This document shows positions 10,775-21,905 of a stretch of DNA of 64,000 bases, piece by piece. The translations under genes were made by a program, and so were the position numbers. A model generated the notes under the pieces. It was not told where the DNA came from. It did not search any database and was given only the letters and a program-made list of their open reading frames with translations. The DNA is from Gremmenia infestans. Its lineage: Eukaryota; Ascomycota; Leotiomycetes; Helotiales; Hamatocanthoscyphaceae. The stretch covers positions 2,418,001 to 2,482,000 of the forward strand of contig JAFEVB010000002.1 in assembly GCA_032629725.1 (NCBI GenBank). Direction: 5' to 3'. Positions within the stretch are counted from its first letter, which is position 1, and the number at the start of each line of letters is the position of its first letter.

Positions 10775-11751
10775 CTACTTCGGCATCTCATTAGCAACCT
10801 CCCCAACAGCCATCCCCTCAGCCTCCTTAGGATACACCGGAGGATAAACATCAAAGACCCCCTTCGGCGACAACCCCAACCCCCCACCATTCCTCTCCGT
10901 CTCCTCCCATTCCACCAGCCTCCCGCCAACCCCATCCCACTCCCCTCCCTCCTCCCACCCAAAGATCCTAAAATCCGCATTCTCATACTTCCGATAGCTA
11001 ACCCCGACCCTCAAGAACCCCGAGTGGCTCACAACAGCAATACACTTCTCCGGCCTCTCCCTCAACCACCGCCTCGCCTCGATACCCCTCTGCGTCAGCC
11101 CGTTTTGCGAATACTCATACAGGCCTTCCTTTTTCGGAAACAGGGGATCGACATCCGCCCAGTTGAATTGCGGCCATGCGGCCTCCATGATCGGTATCGC
11201 GGTTCCGGTGTCGCAGGGTTTGGCTGAGTTTTCTTGCCATTCAGGACGCAGGATCACGGGCACGCCGCGCTCGATTAGCCAGCCGAGACTTTGTTGTGCT
11301 GTTTGGAGGGTGCGGATCATAGGGGAGACGACGATTAGGTCTATGGTTTGGGCGAGGGGGACATTTTTGCGTAGGTGCTGGGAGAGGGTTTGGCATTGTT
11401 GGTTGAAGCCTAGGTCGGTGAGCTATGAGGATTTGGAATTAGTGTTGTTTTGCTTGATTGGAAAAATAGTTGGAGGATTTGGATCTTTCAGAAATCTGTC
11501 TCGTGGAAGTCGAACAAAATGCCTAACGTGTCTAAATAAATAGATAAAAAAAACTCGGGGAATTCACTTACAGGTGGGTCATGAAGGGTATAGTCGTGTG
11601 AGGCATGTTAGCTTTGGTATTTGTGTGATATGGCGAGGGGACTTATGAGCGACATCTTTTTGTGCGTCAGTTTTTATCTTGGCGATTCTTGGGGTAGATA
11701 CTGACTATGAAGTGCTTGAGCATGTCTGATGAGAATGACTGTGGGAGCCAT
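10775..11751 (-). CDS. Histidine phosphatase superfamily (phosphoglycerate-mutase-like) protein with an irregular splice junction
   Basis: This is a phosphatase of the branch that uses a phospho-His intermediate; the substrate is unknown. Exon 1 (11751-11706) encodes the RHAQALH catalytic motif and has a GTCAGT donor. Intron 11705-11656 leads to a 13-nt exon (11655-11643) reading N-V-A-H. A short exon ending at 11572 gives DYTLHDPP, and the last exon, 11422-10775, gives LTDLGFNQQC, SPMIRTLQT, the Glu block RPEWQENSAKPC and the second catalytic His in VSHSGFLRV. The total is about 240 residues, usual for fungal members. No AG dinucleotide exists on the minus strand between the in-frame TAA at about 11611 and DYTLHDPP, so no canonical acceptor joins the third exon in frame. 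It may use a non-AG acceptor, carry an acceptor mutation or contain a sequence error. Otherwise all motifs look intact. Confidence 0.75.
11643..11655 (-). other. Predicted 13-nt microexon of the histidine phosphatase gene
   Basis: Joining the A of exon 1 (position 11706) to ATGTCGCTCATAA restores codons for Asn-Val-Ala-His, which fits the RHAQALHN motif of related phosphatases. The preceding 50-nt intron has an ACTGAC branch site and an AAAAG acceptor. The donor after it is GTCCCC, a poor match to consensus. Confidence 0.45.
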
Positions 11752-12469
11752 ATTTTAGACTTCCCTTGAGGGGAAGGTGGCTTGATTTAGGAAAGCAAAT
11801 TTGGACCTGGGGTGTTCTGGCGAGCGAATATTTTTTTAGACTGGCTCCCTATGTCAAAGGTTAATTTTTTCTTTGTTCCTCTGGATGTACCAAGATTTGT
11901 ATGTCTTGCGAACGTCTGGGAATATGTTTATAGGCTAGCTAGCGGTGAAGCTTACACATGCGGCTAGGCTGCCTGCTCTGTAACCCACCATAAATTGAAT
12001 AAATTGAATATATTGACGTAGTTGAGAGTTTTCTTGGCCTTCCTGGGTCTAAACGAAACTGTTTCTGAAAGACTATCTTGGAACGTTGAATGAGAAAGGG
12101 CGAGTTTCGTCGAAGCAGGTCAAGTGGAAGCCTAACGGAGGGGTCTACATAGAGGGGCGAGGCTGTACTGTTCGGTACCTACGCTTGATATTCCTAGCAA
12201 ATCCGAGACAACATGGCAGAAACAGACAGTGGTCAAAAGGAGCAGTAATTACCTACCTAGGTACCAGGTGGGACACTATATTTTCTAAAATTGCAGGTGG
12301 ATGATGTGCTTGTTGAAGTTTCTGGGGAGCTAGTTCAAGGCTGAACACAAGGCTGCGCTGATTTCCAACCTGGCCTAGCCCGTGCGCAGACAAGCGATAA
12401 GGAGTCATTCCTCTCATCTGAAGACTACGAGTATTACTATCAATAACATTTCTCCTTCAACAAGCAGCC
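11752..12469. other. Divergent intergenic region
   Basis: This 718-base region separates the leftward phosphatase from the rightward STK19-like gene and probably holds both promoters. It contains a perfect TACCTAGGTA at 12254-12263 and no convincing ORF. Confidence 0.5.
12254..12263. repeat. TACCTAGGTA palindrome, copy 2 of 6
   Basis: This is an exact copy of the decamer within the divergent promoter region, about 215 bases before the STK19-like start codon. Confidence 0.9.
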
Positions 12470-13663
12470 ATGAGTTTCAAACGCTCAGCCGCACACACAA
12501 GCGGCATAAAGAAACGCTCCAAACCAGCCGCCTTCAAACGCTCATCATCCGGCACAAACCCATACTCCTCCCTCGGCCGCAGTAAATCCATCCCCCGCCT
12601 AAAAGCCTCCGCCTCCACCTCTCAGCTCGAAGAAGAAGAAGAGGACTTCCTCTCCTCTGAGCGTCTCGACGACATCGGCCTCATCCAAACCCTATCCACC
12701 GATCTCACCCTTCGTGATGTCCCCCAAGCAATATTATATATCCGAGGCAAAATGTGGGCTCCGATGCCCGAGCAACGGACTGGCATGAATTCCGAACGTA
12801 TAGCAGAAGTTTTAAATTTCCGCCTTGCCCTGCCGCCGCTAGTCACGGTCTCGCATTTACAGGCTTTATTGAACTCGGCGACAGCAGTGGAGAAGGAGAT
12901 TGCGGAACTGGTGCGGGGAGGAGCGATTCGGAAGATTGTTGTGGGGGGCAGGGGGAATACGGGGGAGGTGTTGATGTTGGTTCGGGAATTGGAGGAGATG
13001 GTTGGGAGGAGTGCGGTGGAGGATCACGTCAAGGAGAGGTTTCTGGGCGTGTTGAAAGAAAATCCTACGGCGGTGAAGTTTGAGAGGGGCATGTTTGCGG
13101 GTGAGGATGCGAAGGCTTTAATGCGTGCTGGTTTCTTGACTTCAGCTACAGCTTCCTGGACGACTACGGATGCTTTCTCTAGACCGGCAGAAGGATCGAG
13201 AGGGACTATGACTTCGATTAATAGTATTTCAAGAGCTGCGTCGGGGTCGATGGCTGCCGTTGGTGGCGACGGCGCTGTTCATGCTGCGGGGGGTAGTGGG
13301 GGAGGTGCAAAGTCATTTTCGGGGGTTGTGGATTTTTCGTTGGCGATTCCTACTACGGGGCCTTTCCTCAAGCTGGTTACCAATGCTCGAGCGCATTTTA
13401 TTTCATTATTGTCTAAATCGAGATATCGGGAGGCCCCCGAACACTTACTCCGGCAACGATGGGATGGCGGTATCGCGGTAGACGATGCGGCTAGTGAGGC
13501 GAGAAATAGGGGGGAATTTTCAGGCGTATCACCTGGACGAACAAGGAAGTGGAAGCTGTTTTATGGAGCAACATATGAGTGGATACTTGGCGAGTGTGTT
13601 GGAGCTGGACTTGTTGAAGTCTTTGACACTGGGAGCGTAGGCAGGGGTGTTAGAGCATTATAA
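12470..13663 (+). CDS. STK19-domain (winged-helix) protein
   Basis: This is a single-exon protein of 397 residues. The N-terminus (1-50) is basic and Ser-rich, followed by a Glu run (QLEEEEEDF) at about 52-60. From about residue 68 to the end it resembles the STK19 family. Recognisable blocks are the dipping hydrophobic helices around VTVSHLQALLNSA, the basic strand-turn GGAIRKIVVGGRGN with EVLMLVRELEEMV, and a C-terminal winged-helix-like segment (WKLFYGATYEWILGE, GAGLVEVFDTGS). STK19 was first named a kinase, but it lacks kinase motifs and is now regarded as a DNA-binding winged-helix factor in transcription-coupled repair. That role is known for the human protein and only inferred here. 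A Gly/Ala/Ser-rich linker at about 240-280 is a fungal insertion. The assignment rests on recalled pattern, not a search. Confidence 0.72.
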   Translation: MSFKRSAAHTSGIKKRSKPAAFKRSSSGTNPYSSLGRSKSIPRLKASASTSQLEEEEEDFLSSERLDDIGLIQTLSTDLTLRDVPQAILYIRGKMWAPMPEQRTGMNSERIAEVLNFRLALPPLVTVSHLQALLNSATAVEKEIAELVRGGAIRKIVVGGRGNTGEVLMLVRELEEMVGRSAVEDHVKERFLGVLKENPTAVKFERGMFAGEDAKALMRAGFLTSATASWTTTDAFSRPAEGSRGTMTSINSISRAASGSMAAVGGDGAVHAAGGSGGGAKSFSGVVDFSLAIPTTGPFLKLVTNARAHFISLLSKSRYREAPEHLLRQRWDGGIAVDDAASEARNRGEFSGVSPGRTRKWKLFYGATYEWILGECVGAGLVEVFDTGSVGRGVRAL

Positions 13664-14105
13664 GTACTATTTAAAAGGGTATACACAGCATTTAAAGGAG
13701 TATGAGAGGGGAAAAACTATAGATACCAGGAATGAATACATATTAAAACATTGCCAGAAAGAGCAAAAGTGACCAACAAATAAGGAGTTTTGATATTGAG
13801 GACCTTGCTGAAATAGCTTTTCGTCAATTATCATAAAAGAAATTCTTGCTCCCGGACCCCTTGTTCATGCAGCACGGTTCAGAATTGTCGCCGGAAAACG
13901 TGGGGTCGGGCACAAAAAGAAAAGTTAGGGATGTGCATTTTCCATATCAAGAGCTACTTGAGAAGTTCAGATTCTGTGGAAAGACTTGCTCACATACAGA
14001 AGACCTCCTTGAGCCTTTTTAGATTGTCATAGACGTTACCAAAGGCCAACTCTCTTACATACCCACAGTGGAACAAGTTGGAGATTAGATGATCGAAATC
14101 AGGCC

Positions 14106-14831
14106 ATGACGAAGGATTGTCGGAGATCAACACAGCTACAGGGCACAAAGAAAGCAAATCTGAGATCACGAGCAAGTCCCAAGACACGGGCCCTGCGTGT
14201 CTCTGTGTCCAATGGTTCCTTGCAGAAGCTCCTGTTCGTCAACGAGCCGTGCCTTTACCGTGACAGCAAGGTAAGTAAGCAAGCCCCTGGTCCTCGTCCC
14301 GAAGCGCAGGGTCTGTGGGCCTATGGTCAGCAAGAACCGTGGAGCTGCTGGAGTAATTGCGAATTGCAGCAGCACATACAGCTCCTGTCGGGCCGCCATC
14401 ATACTGTAGAGATAAATTACAAAGTGGCAAAATGCTACCTCGATGATTGTGCTATACCAATTGAAGGATGCTTGCCAATGCTGTGGTATAGGTCTAGCCA
14501 CAGGGAGCATTATGCAGGAACGCCACGGACCAGTACAAATCGACAAATCGATGAGCGGATTGATAAACGGCGCTCGCGGGGAGGGCTTGCTTCCCCTTTC
14601 AAGCCTTTTCAAGGGTCAACTCACTGCGGTACTGTGTCTACTACCAGGGGAAGAAACGGCAGTCTGTGGTCCACTGGTCCATCTTCCCATTCTCTGGTTG
14701 ACTTTCCCCGTTGCAATTTCCATCCCTTCCCAGATAAGGAACCAGTGCTTGTCCCAATTCGGAAGCATTTCCTGGATAGCTTCCTGACGGCTTTCTTAAC
14801 CATGCCCCTTTTCCACCCAAGGGTGGACTAA
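14106..14831 (+). CDS. Unrecognised 241-codon ORF, doubtful gene
   Basis: An ATG-started frame of 241 codons ends at TAA just before the TTGAC array. The translation is basic, rich in Arg, Ser, Cys and Pro, with no signal peptide, membrane segment, repeat or known motif that I can see. A frame this long is uncommon by chance at this base composition, but an antisense frame of 148 codons (14612-14166) overlaps it and codon use does not look clearly coding. It could be an orphan gene, a decayed gene or part of an untranslated leader. Confidence 0.22.
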   Translation: MTKDCRRSTQLQGTKKANLRSRASPKTRALRVSVSNGSLQKLLFVNEPCLYRDSKVSKQAPGPRPEAQGLWAYGQQEPWSCWSNCELQQHIQLLSGRHHTVEINYKVAKCYLDDCAIPIEGCLPMLWYRSSHREHYAGTPRTSTNRQIDERIDKRRSRGGLASPFKPFQGSTHCGTVSTTRGRNGSLWSTGPSSHSLVDFPRCNFHPFPDKEPVLVPIRKHFLDSFLTAFLTMPLFHPRVD

Positions 14832-14855
14832 GGAACCTCCTGGCTTGGCTTCAGA

Positions 14856-14880
14856 TTGACTTGACTTGACTTGACTTGAC
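14856..14880 (+). repeat. (TTGAC)5 tandem repeat
   Basis: Five exact copies of TTGAC are followed by a degenerate TCGAC. A GGT trinucleotide run follows 20 bases later. Confidence 0.9.
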
Positions 14881-16539
14881 TCGACTGTGCTGCTTAGAGA
14901 GGTGGTGGTGGTGGTGGTGAAGACATCTTCTGTAGGTTTTATATGTATGTATGTGCTGTACTGTACAACCATTCAATATTATATATTAGACATCTCCATC
15001 CCTTTACCAAAGTCCTTCTCCACTTCAGCGGCTTGAGAGGCGTCTTCCCCCACTCAAAGTCAAAGTCAACACACCACGGCCACTTCACGGGCCATCCCAC
15101 TACCATTTCCACTTCCACCACTGGGACTGCAACCCGCTTTCAGGGATTGTGCATCCGAACTGCAGCTGCTGCAGCACCCTCTTTTTCCTTCCCATCACGA
15201 AAGCATCACGTCGCTCATATTCATTCACTTCTTGCCCAATATTTCCCAAGGGCTTTCTCGCGACTTGACGACTAAGACACGTTCAACTAAACCACCTCCC
15301 GTTTCCTCCGTATCTCTCTCTCAATCTCGAGTCTCTCACAAATCTCGCCAGTCGACGGGTTGCGCGCCGTGACACAACCCTACTGCAAGATCCTCTCGTC
15401 ACCGCACCGTACCGCATCGCATCGAAGTCGAACTCGAAGTCGAACTCGAAGGTCTATATTGCGTGGAACACTGTCCAAGGTAGATCAGATCGCACATCGC
15501 CCAGAACGAAGATATAATATATTGTCCGAAACTGCAAATTCCTTCGAAACAGTAACAGCTCTGCAAGTCTCTTCAACGGAAGCTTCAAGATTGCAGGTAC
15601 TACCTTGACGATAGCAGGACAAGGTACCAAGTCAATCCGTACTTCACGAAACGCGACGGCATGAAACATTAATTGGCTTGTTATTCGCCTCAACCAACGA
15701 CAAGCCCAACATCGAAATTTCACAGCATACCATTGGGAGTCTTGAGAGTTTCGGCAACCTTGCCGACGCATTGGATTGAATATAACTACGCATTACACAC
15801 CTTGCCGAACTGTCTAAGGGTGCTGCCGGTACGCCTGTACAAGGATTTATCGGATAGTCGGACAATCCTCGTTTCGTTGTCGCAATAGTCCAACTAGACA
15901 TTACTCATCCTAGGATCTCTGCGGAGTTCACAAAGTGAGACTTGCGATTTCGGCAACGCGCATATCAGGAAATCTACATAGCACATGTTCGACGACACAC
16001 AGAAGGCGATCTGACCCTACTACGAGGACATTGTGCAATTCGAGTTTTGCTGGTAAGTTGACATCTCATCATTCCCGTGAACTTCACTTATAGGGACTAT
16101 GTCTTCATTAAACCATTTCTTTATGGTGACAATTGATTTGATTGTCCTATTTTGCTGGGACAATTGAATTTATGCGGCAATTTTTAAGGAAAAGCGCACT
16201 GACAAGCTTTACCAGGGCAAAACATCAGGTCTCTTGCTCAGGCATATTGACTTGCATGTTATCACGTTTCACCTTTTCCGGTAAAGCGGAAATTCCCCAT
16301 TGCTGCCAGTACCACCAGAGGTCTTTCAACGCTTAATTGGACAAGTTCTTGACCAAAGCCAGAGCTATACCGTGTTACTTGTTTTTCTATCTCGGGCCGC
16401 CGAATTTAAACATATTCGAGCTCGGCGCCCTAGTTTCATGGACACCATATCTTGGTAGAGAGTATCCCGCAGGCGGCCATTATATCACCGTTTAGTCTTC
16501 ATTTCCACAAAGTTGATCTTCAGGCGACCTTTAATCGCC

Positions 16540-19500
16540 ATGGCAGCCTCGATTCCTAGACCTTCGAGGCCATCATATGGACCACCTACAAGCGCCTTAC
16601 CGGCACTACCGACTATTAAGAGCCGCAAAAGTATCGGCAACATCCCTATGAGTAATCCCGACGGATCTCATTCACAACTCCCAAAATCTTCATTGCGAGC
16701 TCCTTCAGCCGCTGGCCTCCCACAGCCAGCACCAAACACTTCAGGCTCAAGTACTGGCACGACTGTTAACAAATTACGGCAGGCCCCGGGTGTCAATGGG
16801 GCTGGGAAAACCATCAGAAAGACAATCAGCATTAATAACTTCCCGCAACCGCCTCGAGGAGGTGTTAGAACGTCCAGTCTACCACCTAGCCCGTTATCTG
16901 GCGGCGCTGTTCCAGGAAACACATCAAATGGAGTCGCAAGTAGGAGGGAATCTATCAATACCAGTCCGACCACACCTGGTAGCAAGGTCCGAAAACGCCC
17001 CAAGACTGGGAGTGGCACAATTTCACAAAGTTATGTCAACAGCACCACACCGAGCCTTCTCAACGGCAGCGGCGACAGTCGGTCAATTTCCAGCGGACCA
17101 GGAGCCCGCGGATCAGATGGTTTATTAAGCCTTCCATCGCCACCTCAAAGCCGAAGTTCGTCAGCGCAGGATTCGTACTCGACATCAGCAACAACATTTG
17201 AAGATACGGGGGATGGTCCTCGCGGCCGGGAAGCTTCTGCGGATACTACGGGTGATAAAGGATCATCGAAACCTACGGAGGGTAAGGGTAATGTAATTGT
17301 TAGCGTTCGGGTGCGCCCAGATGCAAATGAGAGAAGTAAAGGTGATGGGGACTGGGTAGTCGATGGAAGGAAGAATTTGGTGTCATATCGAGGAAAGGAA
17401 GGAGGAGACTACCAATACGGCAAGTCTTCGCGCTTTTCCTTTGTGTATAGTTGCTAATATCGGTTAGATAATGTTTTTGCGACTCACGATAATAATGCTA
17501 AGGTTTACGACTCTTCCGCGAAGAGGCTCGTCCGACGGGTAATGGAGGGATATCACGGGACGGTATTTGCTTACGGAATGACCGGAACGGGCAAAACATT
17601 CTCTATGCAAGGCACTGCGACATCACCAGGTGTCATACCTCTTGCAATTACGGACATATTCTCATACATCCGCGAAACTCCTTTAAGAGAGTTCCTCCTT
17701 CGAGTCAGTTACTTGGAGATTTACAATGAGAAGATTCATGATCTGTTAAGCGCCCCAGCTGCTGCGGCGAACGGTCCTGGCGCCCCTCAACAAGAAGAGA
17801 TCAAACTTCGGGAAGATAGCAAGCGAGGTGTTTATGCAAGTCCGTTGAAGGAGGAGATCGTGCAGAGCCCAACGCAGCTTTTGAGGGTGATCGCTAGAGG
17901 CGACAATTCAAGGAGAACCTCAAGTACGCAATTCAACGCAAGGAGCTCTCGAAGCCACGCAGTAGTTCAAATTGTGGTAGAAAGCCGAGAGCGTATTCCT
18001 GGAAATGGGGCTATGAGTGACAATAAGCGGTCAGGAATGGTGCCTGGTGGTGTTCGAGTTTCGACTCTTAGCTTGATCGATTTGGCCGGTTCTGAACGTG
18101 CCGCCGAAACAAAGGAGCGAAGAACCGAAGGTTCTCATATCAACAAGAGTTTACTGACTCTTGGTACCGTCATTGCTCGCCTCTCGAACGATAAGGACGT
18201 AGATGGGAAGCCAACTGATAAGGATGGAAGGCATCTTCCCTATAGAGACAGCAAACTTACCAGATTACTGCAAGGGGCTCTTTCGGGAGATTCTCTCGTC
18301 AGTATTCTTTGCACCATCCAGACTGGGTCAAATGGTAGCGCAGCAGCAGCAAACAGCCACACTGGTGAGACTCTGAACACCTTGAAGTTCGCTTCCAGAG
18401 CGAAGAACAACATTGTCAGTCATGCGAAGAAGGCAGAGGAGGCCTTAGGTGCAGGTGGCGATGGCGGGGCCAGGGTCCTCTTGGAAAGATATCGGATGGA
18501 AATCTTGGACCTGCGTAGCCAGCTTCAAGGACAAACAACGGCAAAGCATGACGACGATGAAGATAAGCGTGAAAAGGAAGCTGAATTACGTCATGAAGAG
18601 CAAATGCTAGAAATGCAATTAGCTCGAACAGCGTTGAAGGAGAGAATCGAACACCTGAATCGTCTTATATTGAGCTCCAAGTCGACTGGTGTTAACGCCA
18701 GCGGCTCGTACTCTTCGCTAGGTATGAACCCAAGACTCTCAACAATGACTACAACCACCATGTCCGGTCGGTCGTCCCTAGTACCCTCCCTGGCACCCTC
18801 TACGATAGGTCGGAACTCCCTCGATCGAAGCTCGTCCGTAAATTCGGTATCAACTGTTGGGCAACTCCCCGGGCGACGAATATCAGAAGCTGACCATGGA
18901 TCATTGGACGATGAGGACTCAACGGGCGAATATGGTGATGGGACTGCTTCTCTGGCGGCCCAAAATCGAGCTCTTCAAGCGGACTTGGCAGATAAGAATC
19001 GATATTGTCAAACCTTGGAGAAGCGCCTGCTCCAGGCCAGACGATCGAGTCACTCGAGAACATCAGTCGGGTTTTCGAACCCGGGCAAGTCAAGTGTAAT
19101 GGTAGGCGAGGATCATAATGTGGCGGCAATTCTTAAGGAGAAGGATGCCGTGATTGATGAGCTTCGCGCTCAAATTGACGACAAGGACCGCATGTTGACA
19201 GCCCTGCGAAGCATGGCTCGCGCGCGCGATACTGCGGAGCGAACAACGTCAACGCCATCGTTACAGCTGCTAGAGAACGGGCCACTGACCCCAGCCTCTA
19301 CTCGCACATCACAATTGCTCGATGGGCCTACTTCTCCCCGATTGACTACGGAGACCCTAGACCTCCTCTCGCCGAAGATCCGCAAGCGCACAAAGAGCGT
19401 GGATGAGATGAGCAAGATGCTCGATGAGATGATCCAGGACCGTGTCGAGAGTGGACAGTTGGTCAAGAGTGTCAAAGGCAGTGTTCGTCTTCCCAGTGAT

Positions 19501-19593
19501 CAGAAGCGCGATACTACGGTTGAGGCTATGGATCTCAAGAGCTCGCTGCCTCTACCTGGGGAGAACGGTGTGCTGGTTTCGGACGTCCAATAG
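16540..19593 (+). CDS. Kinesin motor protein, Kip2/KipA (kinesin-7-like) type
   Basis: This is an ATP-driven microtubule motor. Exons are 16540-17419 and 17468-19593, giving 1,001 residues. The frame extends to 16513, but that codon is TTG, so 16540 is the first ATG. The intron has a GC donor (G|GCAAGT..GGTTAG) and joins to read YDNVFATHD. Residues 1-245 are Ser/Pro-rich and basic. The motor begins near 249 (VIVSVRVRP). The P-loop GMTGTGKT is at about 330. Switch I is NARSSRSHA, switch II is LIDLAGSE with HINKSLLTLG, and PYRDSKLTRLLQ follows. Coiled coil comes next (EKEAELRHEEQMLEMQLA; LQADLADKNRYCQTLEKRL). An internal motor with a long N-terminal Ser-rich arm is the architecture of Kip2/KipA, the plus-end motor that keeps hyphae straight. 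The subfamily is inferred; the kinesin call is certain. Confidence 0.93.
17420..17467 (+). other. GC-AG intron of the kinesin gene
   Basis: The donor is GCAAGT, the classic GC-type 5' splice site. A GCTAAT branch-like site and a GGTTAG acceptor lie at the 3' end; length is 48 nt. The splice completes the codon GAT and restores the conserved kinesin segment YDNVF. No GT donor in this stretch keeps the frame. Confidence 0.85.
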
Positions 19594-20370
19594 ATGGAAG
19601 ATGGATAGTATTAAATGCGGATGTGGAGTGACTCTTGCAAGTAATATGGGCTCTTGATGAGCCGTGGGTGGGGATACACTGCAAGGCGTTTAGGTCTTTT
19701 TCTCTTATACCCCCACACACCTTCTATTTTCTGTGTGACTGAGCCCCTCGTTTTTTCTTCGTTTTTTTTACCTTGCAATTTGACTTGAGAATGTCGGCTC
19801 GCAGCCCACATTGTAATGTACCTTAGGGTATTGGCGTTCTCTTTGTTGGGGATAGATGGAAGGATGGAAAGATGGAAAGAAGACTTGTTACTGTACTTAT
19901 TGTTTGATACCATGGAAGTAGAAAGGAAGGGAAAGAGAAAATAGATGCATCATGCATGCATGATGATAAGTCAATGGAAGTTGAGAAGAAGCATTTTACT
20001 GAAGAAAAATACTGCTGTAGCGATGTGTGATATATATTTAATACCTAGGCGCCCAATTAAATAGTTTGTCTATATTTGTAGACCTGTAGCATTTCGCTCC
20101 AAACGCGCGCGAACAGAAGGATTAAGAGTATCATCTCATCTCACACGATGACCGTTTGTCTAGTCTGATCGTCCTACGATGCTATCTATGCTTGATCCCA
20201 TCCTATCTATCCCATTCCTCAGTGATAAGGCAACGTGCAGCTTTGATCGGGTGGCTTGAAACATGGCGAAGTCATCGTCCCGGGCACTTACCTACCCGGC
20301 AGTCGTGTAACTAGGACTCGACAAGTGGGCGGTCGGGCGAGTGCGGATGCGCCGATGCGAGGGGAGGGTA

Positions 20371-20395
20371 GGGAAGGGAAGGGAAGGGAAGGGAA
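20371..20395 (+). repeat. (GGGAA)5 tandem repeat
   Basis: Five exact copies of GGGAA lie in a purine-only stretch from about 20360 to 20400. Confidence 0.9.
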
Positions 20396-20746
20396 GGGGA
20401 TGTTGTGTAAGGAGTTGAGAGGTGGAGGTGGTACGGAATCATATAATATTACGGTGCTGACACTGCTGTGGGAGGTTGAAGATCGGGTTGGGTGGGTTGG
20501 GTTGGGATTTAGTGAGTAAGTTGTGGTTGGTTTACGAATTAGAATATAATTATTCATTCATTCATCCTCGGATGAGCCGAGTTGCGAGCGAATCCGAGAA
20601 TGGAAATGGTATGGGATATCCTAGTGATACTTGTATACCTACTCCATAGGGTAATGCAACTAACTCGACTTTTGGTACAGTAGGATGTGAAGGATTTAAA
20701 GTAGAGCAGACAGAGTAGCTATTTATACATCACATTTCGCATTAGA

Positions 20747-20756
20747 TACCTAGGTA
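20747..20756. repeat. TACCTAGGTA palindrome, copy 3 of 6
   Basis: This is an exact copy in the repeat-rich intergenic region, flanked by GA and CG. Confidence 0.9.
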
Positions 20757-21010
20757 CGCAGTATGATCCTGCGAGTTGTTACCGCTATCTAGGACGCACG
20801 TGCACGTGGCTATGCGTGGAGCGAGCGTGCTGTCTGTTTGCCAATAGAGGATTGCGAGGAGGCTGAGGGTTGAAGGGGCCTGGGAAGAGGAAGTGGGTGT
20901 GGAAGGAAGGATTGGAGTGGATTGGATTGGATTTGTGTACTGTGCTGTGCTGTGCTGTATGTGTACGTGTTGGATATTGGGTAGGATTGCCGGTGCTGAG
21001 AAGAGAGGTG

Positions 21011-21120
21011 AGTGTTTCGTGCTGAGTGTTTCGTGCTGAGTGTTTCGTGCTGAGTGAAGAGTGAAGAGTGAAGAGTGAAGAGTGAAGAGTGAAGAGTGAA
21101 GAGTGAAGAGTGAAGAGTGA
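21011..21120 (+). repeat. Compound minisatellite: 14-mer x3 followed by heptamer x9.7
   Basis: Three exact copies of AGTGTTTCGTGCTG (21011-21052) run directly into about 9.7 copies of AGTGAAG (21053-21120). Both units share the AGTG head, suggesting that one array grew from the other. Confidence 0.92.
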
Positions 21121-21875
21121 CGGTAATGAATCTGGAAGTTCGAATAGTTACATTATTATTCATTATCTAGCAAAGGTGATGGATGCAGCTGGTGGCAAAC
21201 CAAGGCCAAAGTGGTCCTGTCCGAGGTCTCAGCTGGTCACCTGCAATTGGTGGATGGAGGCCTCGGGACTTTGAACGCTTGGTTAGTAGCGTGTTTCATG
21301 TATACAAGGGTAGTTTCAACCCAACGACCGAGTCGTAAAGGGGGACGACGACGAAGATGACTGCACTTTCTTAGGATGGAAATAATATTATAATTGACTG
21401 CTGGTACGGTACGGTATTGTAGTGAAGTGTTATATCTAGACTATAGTTTGTATTGATATGAAATGGTAAGAGCTATTCGCATCTTTGAGCCAATATGCAC
21501 AAGCAGGGCAGATGCAGTTGCAGTTGCAGATCTACGGAGTACATAAAACAGAAGCTGGGAAATGTGAAGTACTGTATATAGTAACAATAATCCCAGATGA
21601 TCCGCCACCAACAACAGCCAACAACGGCGATGATCCAACAACTTGGATCGAATTAAAGCCACAATTGGGAATCACAAGTCGGGACAAGATCCCTAGTTTG
21701 GTAGAAGTAGGTTAGGCTTACTTCGTACCATCGTATGAAAGTTTCTGTGGTTCGGCACACAAGGATCATGAGCATGAGATCCTCCCCTCCCTCGAATCAT
21801 TCGATGCACAACCCTTGGGACAACGGCACATCTTGGATACCCAGGACCAGGCCAGGTAGTGCCTGCAGGTTCTGT

Positions 21876-21905
21876 CCTGCCCTGCCCTGCCCTGCCCTGC
21901 CCTGC
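21876..21905 (+). repeat. (CCTGC)6 tandem repeat
   Basis: Six exact copies of CCTGC follow CAGGTTCTGT. A (CTTC) run follows about 110 bases downstream, at 22015-22028. Confidence 0.9.

Larger units (their letters stand above)
13664..16539. other. Long intergenic region and probable 5' leader of the kinesin gene
   Basis: This 2.9-kb region precedes the kinesin. It holds a 241-codon ORF of unknown status (14106-14831), a (TTGAC)5 array and a GGT run at about 14902-14920. Pyrimidine-rich sequence around 15180-15350 is typical of fungal core promoters and leaders. Several short ATG frames lie between 14943 and 16336; if the leader is long, these would be upstream ORFs. Confidence 0.45.
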
